A DNA stretch of 64,000 nt from Saccharomyces mikatae IFO 1815 (GCF_947241705.1 NC_079270.1:620001-684000), one strand, 5' to 3'; counted from the stretch's first letter, positions 54,043-64,000 are shown. The notes: a model not told the origin generated them from the letters alone. Translations and numbers: made by a program.

Positions 54043-54858
54043 TCATAACCTGTGACGTCTATTACGCTTCTGAAGCTGTTGGAATCTTTTAAAAGGTTCG
54101 CCGCTTGCCCAGAAAGGCAAGGTACCATTGGTCTCCGTTGCCTGCGCTTTGATAAGATTCTCCTTCATTTCTTTGTGTAGCAATTCCTTCATACCTAGTA
54201 CACTTTTCGGGTAAAGGCCCTCTAAATCCTGTTTTAAGTCTTGAAGGACTTTTTTATTGAAGGTGTCAGTATTGGTTAGTTGGTAATTTTTAGTTACAAT
54301 AGTTCCTAGTAACTCTTTAAATTGAACTGGTGTACTAAATATCATGTGTTCATTAGCAGAGTTGATTCCCAGTTTTTGAGTCAAAGTAACTGAAGTACCC
54401 ACTTCTGCAACAAAACCAAGATTACTGAAAGGAAAAAGAAGGAACACAGAATCATTTTGCGAATAAACAATGTCACAAAGGGCAACCAAGGATGCGCTGA
54501 GACCAATTGCGGGTCCATTCAAGCAACAGACCAAAATTTTTTTATGAGTAGCGAATGCGTTCGCTACAAATATATTAGGTGAAGATATAGCAGATATCAG
54601 TTTTGATATTTTCTTCACTTCATTCGTACACTCTTCTTTGTTCAACTCATTTACTGCTGAAAACTTGCCTCCTGAGGAAAAATACTTTCCCGAGCTTTGT
54701 AAAACTGTAAACAATATAGAATCAGTGTCATTGGCCTTCTTTAGTAATAATGCGATATATACGAAATCTTCGAAAGTCAAAGAGTTCAAATGGCTTGGAT
54801 CATTCAATATAATTATGAAAAAGTGCCCTTCAACCTTGTAACGTACACGATCGTTCAT
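54043..54858 (-). CDS. DCI1: Peroxisomal enoyl-CoA isomerase-like protein Dci1
   Basis: The protein has 271 residues, the S. cerevisiae length, and belongs to the crotonase superfamily, a paralogue of Eci1. It is described as a peroxisomal delta(3,5)-delta(2,4)-dienoyl-CoA isomerase, although that activity has been questioned. The oxyanion-hole region SSGKYFSSGGKFSAV and the LNGPAIGLSASLVALCDIV block are present. The C-terminus ends in HRL, a peroxisomal PTS1 signal. In-frame ATGs also occur at 54942 and 54912, giving up to 28 more residues. The ATG at 54858 matches the known N-terminus. Confidence 0.92.
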   Translation of the reverse strand: MNDRVRYKVEGHFFIIILNDPSHLNSLTFEDFVYIALLLKKANDTDSILFTVLQSSGKYFSSGGKFSAVNELNKEECTNEVKKISKLISAISSPNIFVANAFATHKKILVCCLNGPAIGLSASLVALCDIVYSQNDSVFLLFPFSNLGFVAEVGTSVTLTQKLGINSANEHMIFSTPVQFKELLGTIVTKNYQLTNTDTFNKKVLQDLKQDLEGLYPKSVLGMKELLHKEMKENLIKAQATETNGTLPFWASGEPFKRFQQLQKRNRRHRL

Positions 54859-55601
54859 AGCTGGTATAATTACTTCACTTTTGGGCCTTATACTTGAAGC
54901 TTTTCTTATCATATCATAACCACTTATTAAATAAGCAAGCATACAGTCCCTTTCTCAGAACTAGTATATATATATATATATATATTTACTTCGGAGTTTA
55001 TTACTTATTGCCGCCACTTGTGTTGACCAATTTTTTTGGGGTTAGTGACATCCAATATCAAGTCAGAAGAAATCAAAAATTTTGTCTACCAAAACTGAAC
55101 TACCCCTATGTTTCACCAACTAAATAATTCAAAGAACTATTCTTCTTAACCTCTTATCTATACTATAAATCATATTTAAGTTTACTTTTTGATAACAAAG
55201 TCAAAAAAGATAAGTACAAGATTTTTTTAGAAAACAGGTAGTCATTTATAAAGCTTTATTAAATTGGCAGTTTAATGAAATGATAGTAGCTAGTACCTCT
55301 CCTTTTGCGGTAGATAATAATTATTCAAAGATATCTTTGGGTTTGAGATGAGGTATAAGTAGTCATTCATCTGATAAATGACTTATTGGGGCCTTTTTAT
55401 ACAATGCATATGATCATTGAATACGTGCGGGACGTCCGAAAAGGGGCCGGCCGGTCAATTTGTATGAAAAACATCATAAATGTATAATAAAGAAAACTAG
55501 AAGTGGTACACATGTGAAAGGACAATTGTCGTACTGCAAGCATTGCCTCCCTGAATTAGAAATTTCTGGTCGATATTTTGAAGTGTTGACAAACGCAATT
55601 C
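54859..55601. other. DCI1-LAS17 divergent promoter region
   Basis: A 743-base gap. It has a TA dinucleotide run (about 54965-54985) and a compact GC-rich word cluster at 55427-55454 holding GACGTC, an STRE (55442-55446) and GGCCGGCC. No clear oleate response element was found for DCI1. Confidence 0.45.
54965..54985. repeat. TA dinucleotide microsatellite
   Basis: About ten TA units, upstream of DCI1 and LAS17. Likely to vary in length between strains. Confidence 0.85.
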
Positions 55602-57515
55602 ATGATGGGACTTCTAAATTCTTCAGATAAAGAAATCATTAAGAGAGCACTTCCTAAAGCTTCGAACAAAATTATTGATGTGGCGGTGGCCAGACTTTAC
55701 ATTGCATATCCCAACAAGAACGATTGGCAGTACACTGGGCTCTCAGGAGCACTTGCTTTAGTAGATGATCTCGTGGGAAACACATTTTTTTTAAAATTAG
55801 TTGACATCAGCGGCCATAGAGGAGTCATCTGGGACCAAGAATTGTACGTTAATTTCGAATACTATCAAGATCGTACTTTTTTTCACACATTTGAAATGGA
55901 AGAGTGCTTCGCAGGGCTATTGTTTGTTGATATTAATGAGGCATCGCACTTCCTTAAGAGAGTTCAAAAACGTGAGAGATATGCCAACAGAAAGACTTTG
56001 TTAAATAAAAACGCTATATCTTTAACCAAAAAAGTAAGAGAAGAAGAAAGGTCTCAGGTAGTACATGGTCCAAGAGGGGAGTCATTAATTGACAATCAAA
56101 GAAAAAGATATAACTATGAAAACGTGGACACAATCCCGACTACAAAGCATAAAGCTCCTCCACCTCCTCCTCCTACAGCCGAGACATTTGATTCAGATCA
56201 AGCAAGTTCATTTTCTGACATTAACTCGACAACAACATCAGCACCCACTACTCCAGCTCCAGTTCCTCCAGCATCACCTGAAGTAAAAAAAGAAGCAACA
56301 CATTCCAAACATAGCTTACCGCCTTTGCCAAACCAGTTTACACCATTACCAGATCCTCCACACCACAATGATTCTTCACAGGATAGCACTCCCTCACAAT
56401 CTCAAAGTAATCCATTTCCATTTCCGATTCTCGAATCTTCCCCAGTTCAATCTGCAACAAACCCATTTCCATTTCCGGTACCTCAACAGCAATTTAATCA
56501 AGGGCCATCAATGGCAATTTCGCAGCAGAACAGACCTCTTCCCCAGCTGCCTAGTAGAAGTAATCGTCCCGTACCACCACCACCACCAATGCGTACTACT
56601 ATCGGAGGTGCGGTTAATCGCCCATCTCCACCTGCACCTCCACCAAGGCGTGGGCCAGCACCTCCTCCTCCACCACATAGGCACACAACTAGTACTAATT
56701 TGAATTCTGCCGGAGGGAACAATCTCCTTCCACAAGCTACTGGAAGAAGAGGACCGGCACCACCTCCACCCCCAAGAATATCTCGCCCGACACCAAACAT
56801 GCCCCTGCAATATAATTCACAACAGTACAACAAAACTAACCAACCCTTTGGATATCAACCAGATACTCAAATGTCACCTCAACCATCACAACCTCCTCCT
56901 CCAATGACAACGTTCAATACGTTAACATCGCAAATACCTGCTGCGAGTGTACCATCTACAATCCCCTTACCCCAAGTATCTCAGATGTCTACACAAACTA
57001 CAAATGCGCCGGTAGCACCACCACCTCCTCCAGCATTTTTAAGCCAAACGCAGACATCTCAATCAGTTCCCCCAGCACCTGTTCCGCCATCATTACAATC
57101 GACCACGAATTCTGCACCTCCTCCTCCACCAGCATTCCTTACTCAACATCCCCTATCAACGGCTGCTCCTGCACCTCCACCACCACCTCAAATGCCAGCA
57201 GCATCAACACCGGGTGGCGGTTCACTTACTGAGACTACCGGAGATGCCGGACGTGATGCATTATTAGCGTCAATTAGAGGTGCAGGTGGAATAGGTGCCT
57301 TGAAAAAAGTAGATAAATCTCAGCTAGATAAACCTTCAGTCTTACTACAAGAGGCCCGCGGAGAACCAGTTTCATCACCAGCAGCCGCAGCAGGCAATGG
57401 CGGAACTGTAGGCGGACCCCCGGCTTCTTTAGCTGATGCATTGGCAGCAGCTTTGAACAAAAGAAAAAATAAAGTGGGAGCTGAAGACGACATGGACAAT
57501 GGAGATGACTGGTAA
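55602..57515 (+). CDS. LAS17: Yeast WASP homologue Las17 (Bee1)
   Basis: The protein has 637 residues (633 in S. cerevisiae). It activates the Arp2/3 complex at cortical actin patches during endocytosis. The WH1/EVH1 domain (about 1-130) binds verprolin Vrp1. A Pro-rich centre (about 175-540) has many PPPPPP-type SH3-binding runs. A WH2 actin-binding motif follows (GRDALLASIRGAGGIGALKK, near 555-575), then the acidic Arp2/3-binding end with terminal DDW. Two adjacent ATGs (55602, 55605) begin it; the second matches the annotated S. cerevisiae start. Confidence 0.96.
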   Translation: MMGLLNSSDKEIIKRALPKASNKIIDVAVARLYIAYPNKNDWQYTGLSGALALVDDLVGNTFFLKLVDISGHRGVIWDQELYVNFEYYQDRTFFHTFEMEECFAGLLFVDINEASHFLKRVQKRERYANRKTLLNKNAISLTKKVREEERSQVVHGPRGESLIDNQRKRYNYENVDTIPTTKHKAPPPPPPTAETFDSDQASSFSDINSTTTSAPTTPAPVPPASPEVKKEATHSKHSLPPLPNQFTPLPDPPHHNDSSQDSTPSQSQSNPFPFPILESSPVQSATNPFPFPVPQQQFNQGPSMAISQQNRPLPQLPSRSNRPVPPPPPMRTTIGGAVNRPSPPAPPPRRGPAPPPPPHRHTTSTNLNSAGGNNLLPQATGRRGPAPPPPPRISRPTPNMPLQYNSQQYNKTNQPFGYQPDTQMSPQPSQPPPPMTTFNTLTSQIPAASVPSTIPLPQVSQMSTQTTNAPVAPPPPPAFLSQTQTSQSVPPAPVPPSLQSTTNSAPPPPPAFLTQHPLSTAAPAPPPPPQMPAASTPGGGSLTETTGDAGRDALLASIRGAGGIGALKKVDKSQLDKPSVLLQEARGEPVSSPAAAAGNGGTVGGPPASLADALAAALNKRKNKVGAEDDMDNGDDW

Positions 57516-57838
57516 TGGAAACAAAATAAGAGATGGAACTACTGTTATAGAGTATATGTAATTTTATGTACTTATTAATGATCAAAGTAATTGCTCTTTA
57601 AGTTTACTTATATTTATTAGAGGAGAATATTAATGTAAACACAAAAGCAGCCAACAATTGTAAGATTGCTTATCATGGCTTCTTCGCAAGTCTGGTAGGG
57701 GTAAAGCATAATATGATCCGTTTTCCTTCAATAATGATTAGAGAAACTCTGATCTGAAAACGGATAATATTTCTAACAATATTATTTTTTGTTTAAGCAC
57801 ATATTTAGAACAATTAAGTATAAAATAATATATTATAT
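57516..57838. other. LAS17-RPS30B convergent gap
   Basis: A 323-base AT-rich region between two convergent genes. It should hold both 3' ends. Nothing else is seen. Confidence 0.4.
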
Positions 57839-58425
<587 letters not shown>

Positions 58426-58634
58426 TTTGTATGATTTTTTTATCTAATGTCTTGAGTTTGAAGCATTCATTTTTAGAATCCATCCTTAATATTGAAGATT
58501 GGAATGTGATAACTTTACCGTGGTAAGAGCGGGACAAACCAGCTAGAGGAAAAATTCAGCGCATGAGAAAGGACGCCTTTGCTCGCTCAAACAGTAGACG
58601 CAAAAAAAAATACCAGAACGGACTTGAAAAAATA

Positions 58635-58646
58635 TGTACGGATGTG
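58635..58646. promoter_or_regulatory. Rap1-like site upstream of RPS30B
   Basis: TGTACGGATGTG fits the core of the ribosomal-protein Rap1 site (TGTAYGGRTG). It is about 210 bases upstream of the first exon. Confidence 0.7.
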
Positions 58647-58778
58647 TAGTCTTTAATACTTTGAAAGGAAAAAGTCATTATGAAGCGCTGGCGTCTTCGT
58701 CCTTACCTTAAACTGCAGCCACAATTTGGTCACGAGCTTACTATTTTAATTATCCTACTGCGCATAGTAAAAATTTAA

Positions 58779-58784
58779 TGACTC
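58779..58784. promoter_or_regulatory. Gcn4 core in the SER1 promoter
   Basis: TGACTC, the Gcn4 core, about 170 bases upstream of SER1. SER1 is under general amino acid control in S. cerevisiae. Confidence 0.65.
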
Positions 58785-58950
58785 TTTCCAAGCATCGCGA
58801 ATTAATGACTACTTCTCCATATACATTTTATATATATACGCGTTCATATAATACACTAATAGGTTAAGGGACTCACAGAAAGTGCTTAATTGTTAACATA
58901 CTGTTGAATCTGTTGATCAATTAGCCATTAACTACAAGCGATAGAAAATA

Positions 58951-60138
58951 ATGTCTTTGGAAAGAGAGGAGCCACAACATTTCGGAGCAGGGCCAGCTCA
59001 AATGCCCACATCGGTTTTGCAACAAGCAGCTAAGGACTTAATCAATTTTAATGACATAGGTTTGGGCATTGGCGAAATCTCCCACCGTTCGAAGGATGCC
59101 ACCAAAGTTATTGAAGACTCTAAGAAGCACTTGATCGAACTGTTGAACATCCCTGACACCCACGAGGTGTTTTACTTGCAAGGGGGTGGTACTACTGGGT
59201 TTTCTTCTGTAGCTACCAATTTGGCAGCAGCTTATGTAGGCAAGCATGGAGAGATCGCACAGGCTGGTTACTTAGTCACTGGTAGTTGGTCTCAGAAAGC
59301 TTATGAAGAAGCAAAGAGATTGCATGTCCCAGCTGAAGTTATATTCAATGCTAAAGATTATAACAATGGTAAGTTTGGCACAATCCCAGATGAATCACTT
59401 TGGGAAGATAAAATCAAAGGCAAAAAGTTCTCATATGTGTACCTTTGTGAGAATGAAACTGTGCACGGTGTTGAATGGCCAAGTTTGCCAAAATGCTTGG
59501 TAGAAGACCCAAACATTGAAATTGTTGCCGACTTATCCAGTGACATTTTATCTCGTAAGATTGACATTTCTCAATATGGTGTCATTATGGCAGGCGCTCA
59601 AAAAAACATTGGTTTAGCAGGCTTAACCCTATATATCGTCAAGAAGTCTATTCTTAAGAATATTTCGGGCGCTCCTGATGAAACATTACATGAAATGGGG
59701 GTACCAATCACTCCTATTGCATTTGATTATCCAACAGTGGTGAAGAACAATTCTGCCTATAATACAATTCCAATTTTCACATTACATGTTATGGATCTTG
59801 TTTTCCAACATATTTTGAAGAAAGGCGGTGTTGAAGCACAACAAGCGGAAAATGAAGAAAAAGCCAAGATATTATATGACGCTTTAGATTCAAATCCAGA
59901 CTTTTATACCCTTCCAGTGGATCCAAAATGTAGATCGAAAATGAACGTTGTTTTCACTCTTAAAAAAGATAATCTCGATGACCAATTTTTGAAAGAGGCA
60001 GCAGCTCGTAAACTAACGGGTTTAAAAGGACATCGTTCAGTTGGTGGATTCAGAGCCTCCATCTATAATGCACTTTCAGTTCAAGCAGTACAAAACTTGG
60101 TAGATTTTGTGAAGGAATTTGCTGAAAAAAATGCCTAA
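58951..60138 (+). CDS. SER1: Phosphoserine aminotransferase Ser1
   Basis: The protein has 395 residues, the S. cerevisiae length. It converts 3-phosphohydroxypyruvate and glutamate to phosphoserine and 2-oxoglutarate in serine synthesis. It is a class V, PLP-dependent aminotransferase. The N-terminal HFGAGPAQMPTSVL block and GGGTTGFSSV phosphate-binding loop are visible. The PLP lysine lies in MAGAQKNIGLAG (near residue 215), and the C-terminal GHRSVGGFRASIYNA block carries the substrate Arg. No damage is seen. Confidence 0.97.
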   Translation: MSLEREEPQHFGAGPAQMPTSVLQQAAKDLINFNDIGLGIGEISHRSKDATKVIEDSKKHLIELLNIPDTHEVFYLQGGGTTGFSSVATNLAAAYVGKHGEIAQAGYLVTGSWSQKAYEEAKRLHVPAEVIFNAKDYNNGKFGTIPDESLWEDKIKGKKFSYVYLCENETVHGVEWPSLPKCLVEDPNIEIVADLSSDILSRKIDISQYGVIMAGAQKNIGLAGLTLYIVKKSILKNISGAPDETLHEMGVPITPIAFDYPTVVKNNSAYNTIPIFTLHVMDLVFQHILKKGGVEAQQAENEEKAKILYDALDSNPDFYTLPVDPKCRSKMNVVFTLKKDNLDDQFLKEAAARKLTGLKGHRSVGGFRASIYNALSVQAVQNLVDFVKEFAEKNA

Positions 60139-61023
60139 TGTCAGAGAGAAATATCTGGCATTGGTTTCCAAAGAACAATGGTTTTCAAGTTATTATGTAA
60201 GTTTTAAATAGAATATTTTACGAACGTGCAAGGAATACCTCTTTTCTAGGGTATAGAAGCTAAATTATATAATATGAGACATTCTAATTACAATACGATA
60301 CCGTGAGAAAAAAGAATGGTATCCTCGTACTCAAAGAAGTCTAGTTTTTATAGCCCATTGATCAGCAAACAAAGTTAATTGTCGTTTCTCTGACATCCAG
60401 CTCAAGATTGTAATATTGACAATTAACAACCGAGCGAGGAACAGGGCAAAAAAGTTTGGGGGAAGTTGATCTATTCCCTTCGATACATGTTTACTCTTTT
60501 TGGTCGGGCGTGTGAAAACTCAAAAAAGAGAATTAAAACATAATTAGGAACACTTTCACTGCCTCATGTTTTTCTTTTCTGCATAGTTCGGTCGACTTGT
60601 ATACTGTTATGTGGGATATGAAAGTTGCTGTAATTATCGACAAATGTGCTCTTTATAGGAATACTCTTGAAAATTTTTGGACGCTAAAAAAAAACTGCGC
60701 GTTGGAAAGGAAAAGAATAGGTTTACCTGAATTGGCGAGTGGAATAAAGGACGTGAAACTTACTACACAGGTCGCACCATCAACACCAGTGCTTTGTAAG
60801 CCTTAAGTTCAACCTCGTAGAATAAAATGCTAAGGTTAAACTTCTATATATGTAAAAGGATATACTAATTCGTACTTCGAAAGAGCAAAAATAGTAACGA
60901 AACAGAGAAGTAATTTTTCAAAAGTAAGAATTCGAGAACTATTTATGAAAAATATTCAAAAATGCTTTGAGTGCTATTGAAAAAAAAAAAAGGGATTTTT
61001 AGTATATAGTTTTTCACTTCTTT
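60139..61023. other. SER1-GSP2 gap containing snR36
   Basis: An 885-base gap between convergent coding genes. The snoRNA snR36 is at about 60270-60451. From 60452 to 61023 no gene could be supported. A 69-codon frame (60597-60806) is open but unrecognised. Confidence 0.5.
60270..60451 (-). ncRNA. SNR36: H/ACA box snoRNA snR36
   Basis: Two hairpins are visible on the minus strand. The 5' one has a perfect 10-bp stem, GTTAATTGTC (60374-60383) against GACAATTAAC (60418-60427). An H box ATAAAA follows (60351-60346). The 3' hairpin has a GGTATC/GATACC upper stem and a lower stem AGACTTCT / AGAATGTCT. Its pocket carries TTGAGT (60334-60329) and AATTAG (60289-60284). These can pair with 18S rRNA on either side of U1187, the known snR36 target. 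An AUA replaces ACA, 14 nt from the pocket. Placement between SER1 and GSP2 fits S. cerevisiae. The 5' end is set from the known length and is approximate. Confidence 0.78.
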
Positions 61024-61686
61024 TTATAAATCAGCATCATCTTCATCAGGTAAAGGCAAAGCAGTGGCTTGATCCATTTCTTGCTGGTACTGGTGCATCA
61101 ATTGCTCGTCCACTTGAACTTCCGGTGGAGCCAATGCAGGAGAGGCAACAAACTCCAATTGTGGGTTACCGGCAAGCTTTCTCGCCAACCACAAGAATGG
61201 CTTTTCAAAATTATAGTTGGATTTGGCAGAGATATCGTAATACTGTAAATTCTTCTTTCTATGGAAGGTGATTGTTTTGGCCTTAACCTTTCTCTCTTTG
61301 ACGTCGACTTTATTACCACATAACACTATCGGGATATTTTCACACACACGGACCAAGTCTCTATGCCAATTAGGAACATTTTTGTAAGTGATTCTGGAGG
61401 TGACATCGAACATAATAATCGCACATTGAGCATTAATGTAATAACCATCTCTTAGGCCACCAAATTTTTCTTGGCCAGCGGTATCCCAGACGTCAAACTT
61501 AATTTCACCAAAGTTGGTGTAAAAGGATAGAGGGTGGACTTCAACTCCAATGGTGGCGATGTATTTTTTTTCAAACTCACCAGTCAAGTGTCTCTTCACA
61601 AAAGTAGTTTTACCCGTACCACCATCACCAACTAGAACTAACTTGAAGGTGGGAACTTCAGCATTGTTTTGAACAGGTGCAGACAT
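61024..61686 (-). CDS. GSP2: Ran GTPase Gsp2
   Basis: The protein has 220 residues, the S. cerevisiae length. It is a Ran GTPase for nuclear transport, a paralogue of the essential Gsp1. All G motifs are present: GDGGTGKT (20-27), [10 protein letters not shown] (68 on), GNKVDVKE and SAKSNYN. The C-terminal acidic DEDDADL tail is complete. In S. cerevisiae GSP2 is a low-expressed copy raised on non-fermentable carbon; STREs in its promoter fit that. The paralogue choice is by position next to SER1 and snR36. Confidence 0.96.
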   Translation of the reverse strand: MSAPVQNNAEVPTFKLVLVGDGGTGKTTFVKRHLTGEFEKKYIATIGVEVHPLSFYTNFGEIKFDVWDTAGQEKFGGLRDGYYINAQCAIIMFDVTSRITYKNVPNWHRDLVRVCENIPIVLCGNKVDVKERKVKAKTITFHRKKNLQYYDISAKSNYNFEKPFLWLARKLAGNPQLEFVASPALAPPEVQVDEQLMHQYQQEMDQATALPLPDEDDADL

Positions 61687-62657
61687 TACAAAAATATATA
61701 AGTAGTTACAGCTCTATTTCTTACCTTACTTGGCCCAAATACTTTTCTTGTCCAGTCTAAGTAGATCAAGGATCAATAACAGTCCAGGAAAGATCAAATA
61801 TCACTAACGCTATTTTTATGTATTTAGGGGGTGACAGAAATCAGGATGCCACATGCGGCTTTTAAAGGTAGCTAGGATCCAGCGAAAAAAAACAGTCGGG
61901 TAACGGGTATATAAGAGATGTCTACTTCAAATAAATGTTAACGCCACGTAAGGCCTTCCTTGGTTTTCTCTGTGAAAAGTTTAACCCATTCAAAAACAAA
62001 ATCGGGGTGAGAGAAAAAGAAAGCATTTCAATCTCTCATACCTAGGCGTAAGCTTATCAGTCCATGCATATGGAAACGTAGAAACTGTGTAACCTGATTT
62101 CGCGTGTTGCACCTCCTTAGAGAAAAACCCCCCTTAGATATGTATTTCTTACTGGTGACCCCTTGCTTTCCAATATGCAGGACAATTTTTTGACTGTTAT
62201 ATGGGTTAAGTGTCACTCCTACAGAGTAGATCTCATCCACTTTACGATTGCTCCCGACTGCCGAGAGATGGTCAGTTGCACACAAAGTTGCTTCAGGCTG
62301 TCACTACTTTAGCGCCATGGTGATAGCGGAGCCGTGCGGAAGGTGGCCGTTGTCGTAAACGAAATCGCGGAGGTAATAACAATGGCGTTTAGAATCGGGA
62401 TGGGGTGGTACGCTTTTGTACAGTAAAGGGTACCAACCTCTAACAACGGGAATAATGAAATACATGCCAACAGTAAATGAATCACTTATATAACATGTCA
62501 GGTGCTTTAATAAAAGGCCGGCGTTTTTTACTTGCGAATTATCGTTTTCTTGTGAAATAGCTTGACCAAGCTAAGCAATTTTTTTGTAATCAAGACCTCA
62601 ACCCAAGATTGCGTTACCTTTACCCTTCTTTCAAATATTACGTAACAGATCTTATAG
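61687..62657. other. GSP2-YOR186W divergent promoter region
   Basis: A 971-base gap with STREs at 61826-61830 (AGGGG), 62130-62134 and 62159-62163 (CCCCT). An 85-codon frame near 62028-62285 is unsupported as a gene. Confidence 0.5.
61826..62163. promoter_or_regulatory. Three STREs upstream of GSP2
   Basis: AGGGG at 61826-61830 and CCCCT at 62130-62134 and 62159-62163, from 140 to 480 bases upstream of GSP2. They could serve the divergent YOR186W gene too. Confidence 0.55.
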
Positions 62658-63101
62658 ATGACTTTGATTTCAAAGGTCCTAGATATTTCTAAGATAAACA
62701 CTTCCTTCAAGGACGAAGGTGCCCGAGATGAGATACTATGCGATGAGCATCACCCTCTCGAGAAGGGTTACTTCAAGACCATCATGCGAGCTTTTAGTAA
62801 CAGCATTAAATTGGGTTTGAGGGGCAATCTGGGACCCAAAGACACAGGTATTATATTCCAGAGTGATGATACGCCACACGATCTCACACTGGAAGAACTT
62901 AAGCGGCAACCGGTCTTCATAGCCATTTCCTGGTTTGTGTTAGGTCTCATTATCACTTTTTTACTGATTTGCATCACGCTTTTGCTGACTTCACGATATT
63001 CTGACGAGAAGGAAGATTATGTTGCAGAAGCAGTGCCATCAAGAAATAGCAACGACGAGGAGATGCAGTTGCCCCCTGTAACATGGCTAAGTAGTACATA
63101 A
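62658..63101 (+). CDS. Single-span membrane protein of unknown function (YOR186W type)
   Basis: The protein has 147 residues and corresponds in position and sequence to S. cerevisiae YOR186W (144 residues). Its function is unknown; reports only link its expression to heat stress and sphingolipids. The N-terminal 90 residues are polar. One clear membrane span follows (about 92-115, ISWFVLGLIITFLLICITLL), then an acidic C-terminal tail. The topology is not certain. The ATG at 62658 is the first in frame. Confidence 0.85.
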   Translation: MTLISKVLDISKINTSFKDEGARDEILCDEHHPLEKGYFKTIMRAFSNSIKLGLRGNLGPKDTGIIFQSDDTPHDLTLEELKRQPVFIAISWFVLGLIITFLLICITLLLTSRYSDEKEDYVAEAVPSRNSNDEEMQLPPVTWLSST

Positions 63102-63533
63102 TATTAGAAGGGCGAGGGTACAACGTTCCTCATTGAAATATATATCTGATATATATATTTACCCAGAGGGTCCCTTTAATTCAATCAATCCATAGGTTCT
63201 TTTTATACTCACTTCTCTCTCTGGTATTCATATCACATTACCCGCAATCTGATTACCGTACTTCTTCTTAATTGGTCAGATCTCCGCTCACCCGTCTCGG
63301 AGCTGATTTTTGCATTTTTAAGGATTTTCTTTAGCTCACCCACCTGATTTCACTTAGCTATACCTTTCGCCACCAGGCTTTCTCCCTCTTCTGCTATTAG
63401 CTTGTTACGTATTTTCCTAATTTATTGCTTTTTTAGTTTCTGATACTGTTAGAGTTGAAAAATTGAGCTTCTTTAGTGAGACTATTTTCGTGCTTTCTGT
63501 TGTATTCTAGCTCGTCAAAGGAAATAGACAGGA
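63102..63533. other. YOR186W-TUF1 tandem gap
   Basis: A 432-base region, pyrimidine-rich near the TUF1 start. It holds the YOR186W 3' end and the TUF1 promoter. No gene seen. Confidence 0.4.
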
Positions 63534-64000
63534 ATGTCAGCTATATTACCAAGATTTCTTAAAAGAACAGCTTTTAGGGCTCCCACCAACCTTCTGAGGC
63601 TCTCTTCAGTAATTTCGAGGGCCTTTTCTCAAAGTACCACTGCCTCCGCAGCAGCTTTCGATCGTTCCAAACCGCATGTAAATATAGGTACGATTGGGCA
63701 TGTTGACCATGGGAAGACTACCTTGACCGCAGCCATTACCAAGACTTTGGCCGCGAAAGGTGGTGCCAACTTTTTGGATTATGCTGCTATTGATAAAGCA
63801 CCTGAAGAAAGAGCCCGTGGTATTACAATTTCGACGGCTCACGTGGAGTACGAAACTGCTAAAAGACATTACTCTCACGTCGACTGTCCAGGTCACGCTG
63901 ATTATATCAAGAATATGATTACGGGTGCAGCCCAAATGGATGGTGCTATCATTGTTGTGGCCGCCACAGATGGACAAATGCCTCAAACAAGAGAACATTT
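63534..64000 (+). CDS. TUF1: Mitochondrial elongation factor Tu, 3' part outside the window
   Basis: The first 155 codons are present; S. cerevisiae Tuf1 has 437. It brings aminoacyl-tRNA to the mitochondrial ribosome. A basic presequence ([17 protein letters not shown], about residues 1-37) targets the matrix. The GTPase domain shows the P-loop GHVDHGKT (55-62), the switch 1 GITIS block and the DCPGH G3 motif. The frame stays open to the right edge. The start context is GGAATG at 63534. Confidence 0.96.
   Translation, partial: MSAILPRFLKRTAFRAPTNLLRLSSVISRAFSQSTTASAAAFDRSKPHVNIGTIGHVDHGKTTLTAAITKTLAAKGGANFLDYAAIDKAPEERARGITISTAHVEYETAKRHYSHVDCPGHADYIKNMITGAAQMDGAIIVVAATDGQMPQTREH

Larger units (their letters stand above)
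58426..58950. other. RPS30B-SER1 divergent promoter region
   Basis: A 525-base gap holding a Rap1-like site and a Gcn4 core. S. cerevisiae carries the ORF FYV12 (YOR183W) in this place. I see no frame of 60 or more codons here, so no such gene is called. Confidence 0.5.

Noticed and set aside
60374-60427. Perfect 10-bp inverted repeat, first read as a transcription terminator
   Set aside because: It is better explained as the 5' hairpin of snR36.
60597-60806. 69-codon frame between snR36 and GSP2, first considered as the site of snR36
   Set aside because: It has no recognisable product and no box-and-hairpin structure. The snR36 guide and boxes fit at 60270-60451 instead.
62028-62285. 85-codon frame in the GSP2 promoter
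   Set aside because: It overlaps STREs and the expected promoter, with no recognisable product.
63606-63998. 130-codon frame on the minus strand
   Set aside because: It is antisense to the highly conserved TUF1 GTPase domain.

Overview
The window comes from a budding yeast of the genus Saccharomyces, in the sensu stricto group but probably not S. cerevisiae itself. Nearly every gene can be matched by recalled protein sequence and by order to the right arm of S. cerevisiae chromosome XV, from PDR5 (YOR153W) to TUF1 (YOR187W), with no inversion or missing conserved gene. The proteins look roughly 85-97% alike to S. cerevisiae by eye, too divergent for a strain of that species. I cannot name the species with confidence. 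All assignments rest on reading the sequence and on memory, not on a database search.

Layout. 1-18 kb: the 3' part of PDR5, SLP1, ISN1, NFI1/SIZ2, PUP1, PET123, SME1, MTR10 and PNS1. 18-39 kb: YRR1, DDP1, GET4, SEY1, SWT1, RPS28A, GLN4, LCB4, YRM1, DCS2 and MED4. 39-46 kb: ALE1, HEM15, a tRNA-Val(AAC) gene and, upstream of it, a nest of five solo LTRs of at least three retrotransposon types. 46-64 kb: MPC54, GAC1, a 1.6-kb GC-rich gap, SYC1, a second 1.6-kb gap, DCI1, LAS17, RPS30B (spliced), SER1, the H/ACA snoRNA snR36, GSP2, a YOR186W-type membrane protein and the 5' part of TUF1.

Themes. PDR5 (drug efflux pump) sits on the same segment as two paralogous zinc-cluster drug-resistance regulators, YRR1 and YRM1, which lie 12 kb apart. 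A perfect Pdr1/Pdr3 element is in the YRR1 promoter. Two further perfect copies lie in the large gaps around GAC1, SYC1 and DCI1 and are not explained by known biology. Most other genes are housekeeping and share only position. Several promoters carry textbook sites: an Rpn4-type PACE element (PUP1), Abf1 (RPS28A/GLN4), Rap1 (RPS30B), a Gcn4 core (SER1), STREs (PNS1, GAC1, GSP2, DCS2) and a Ume6-type URS1 core (MPC54).

The least explained items are a perfect 13-bp hairpin between RPS28A and SWT1, the SYC1-DCI1 gap with an open frame of 119 codons, the GC-rich blocks upstream of PNS1 and GAC1, and one solo LTR of uncertain family. I found no clear sign of a wholly new biological system. The window is mostly well-known yeast chromosome.
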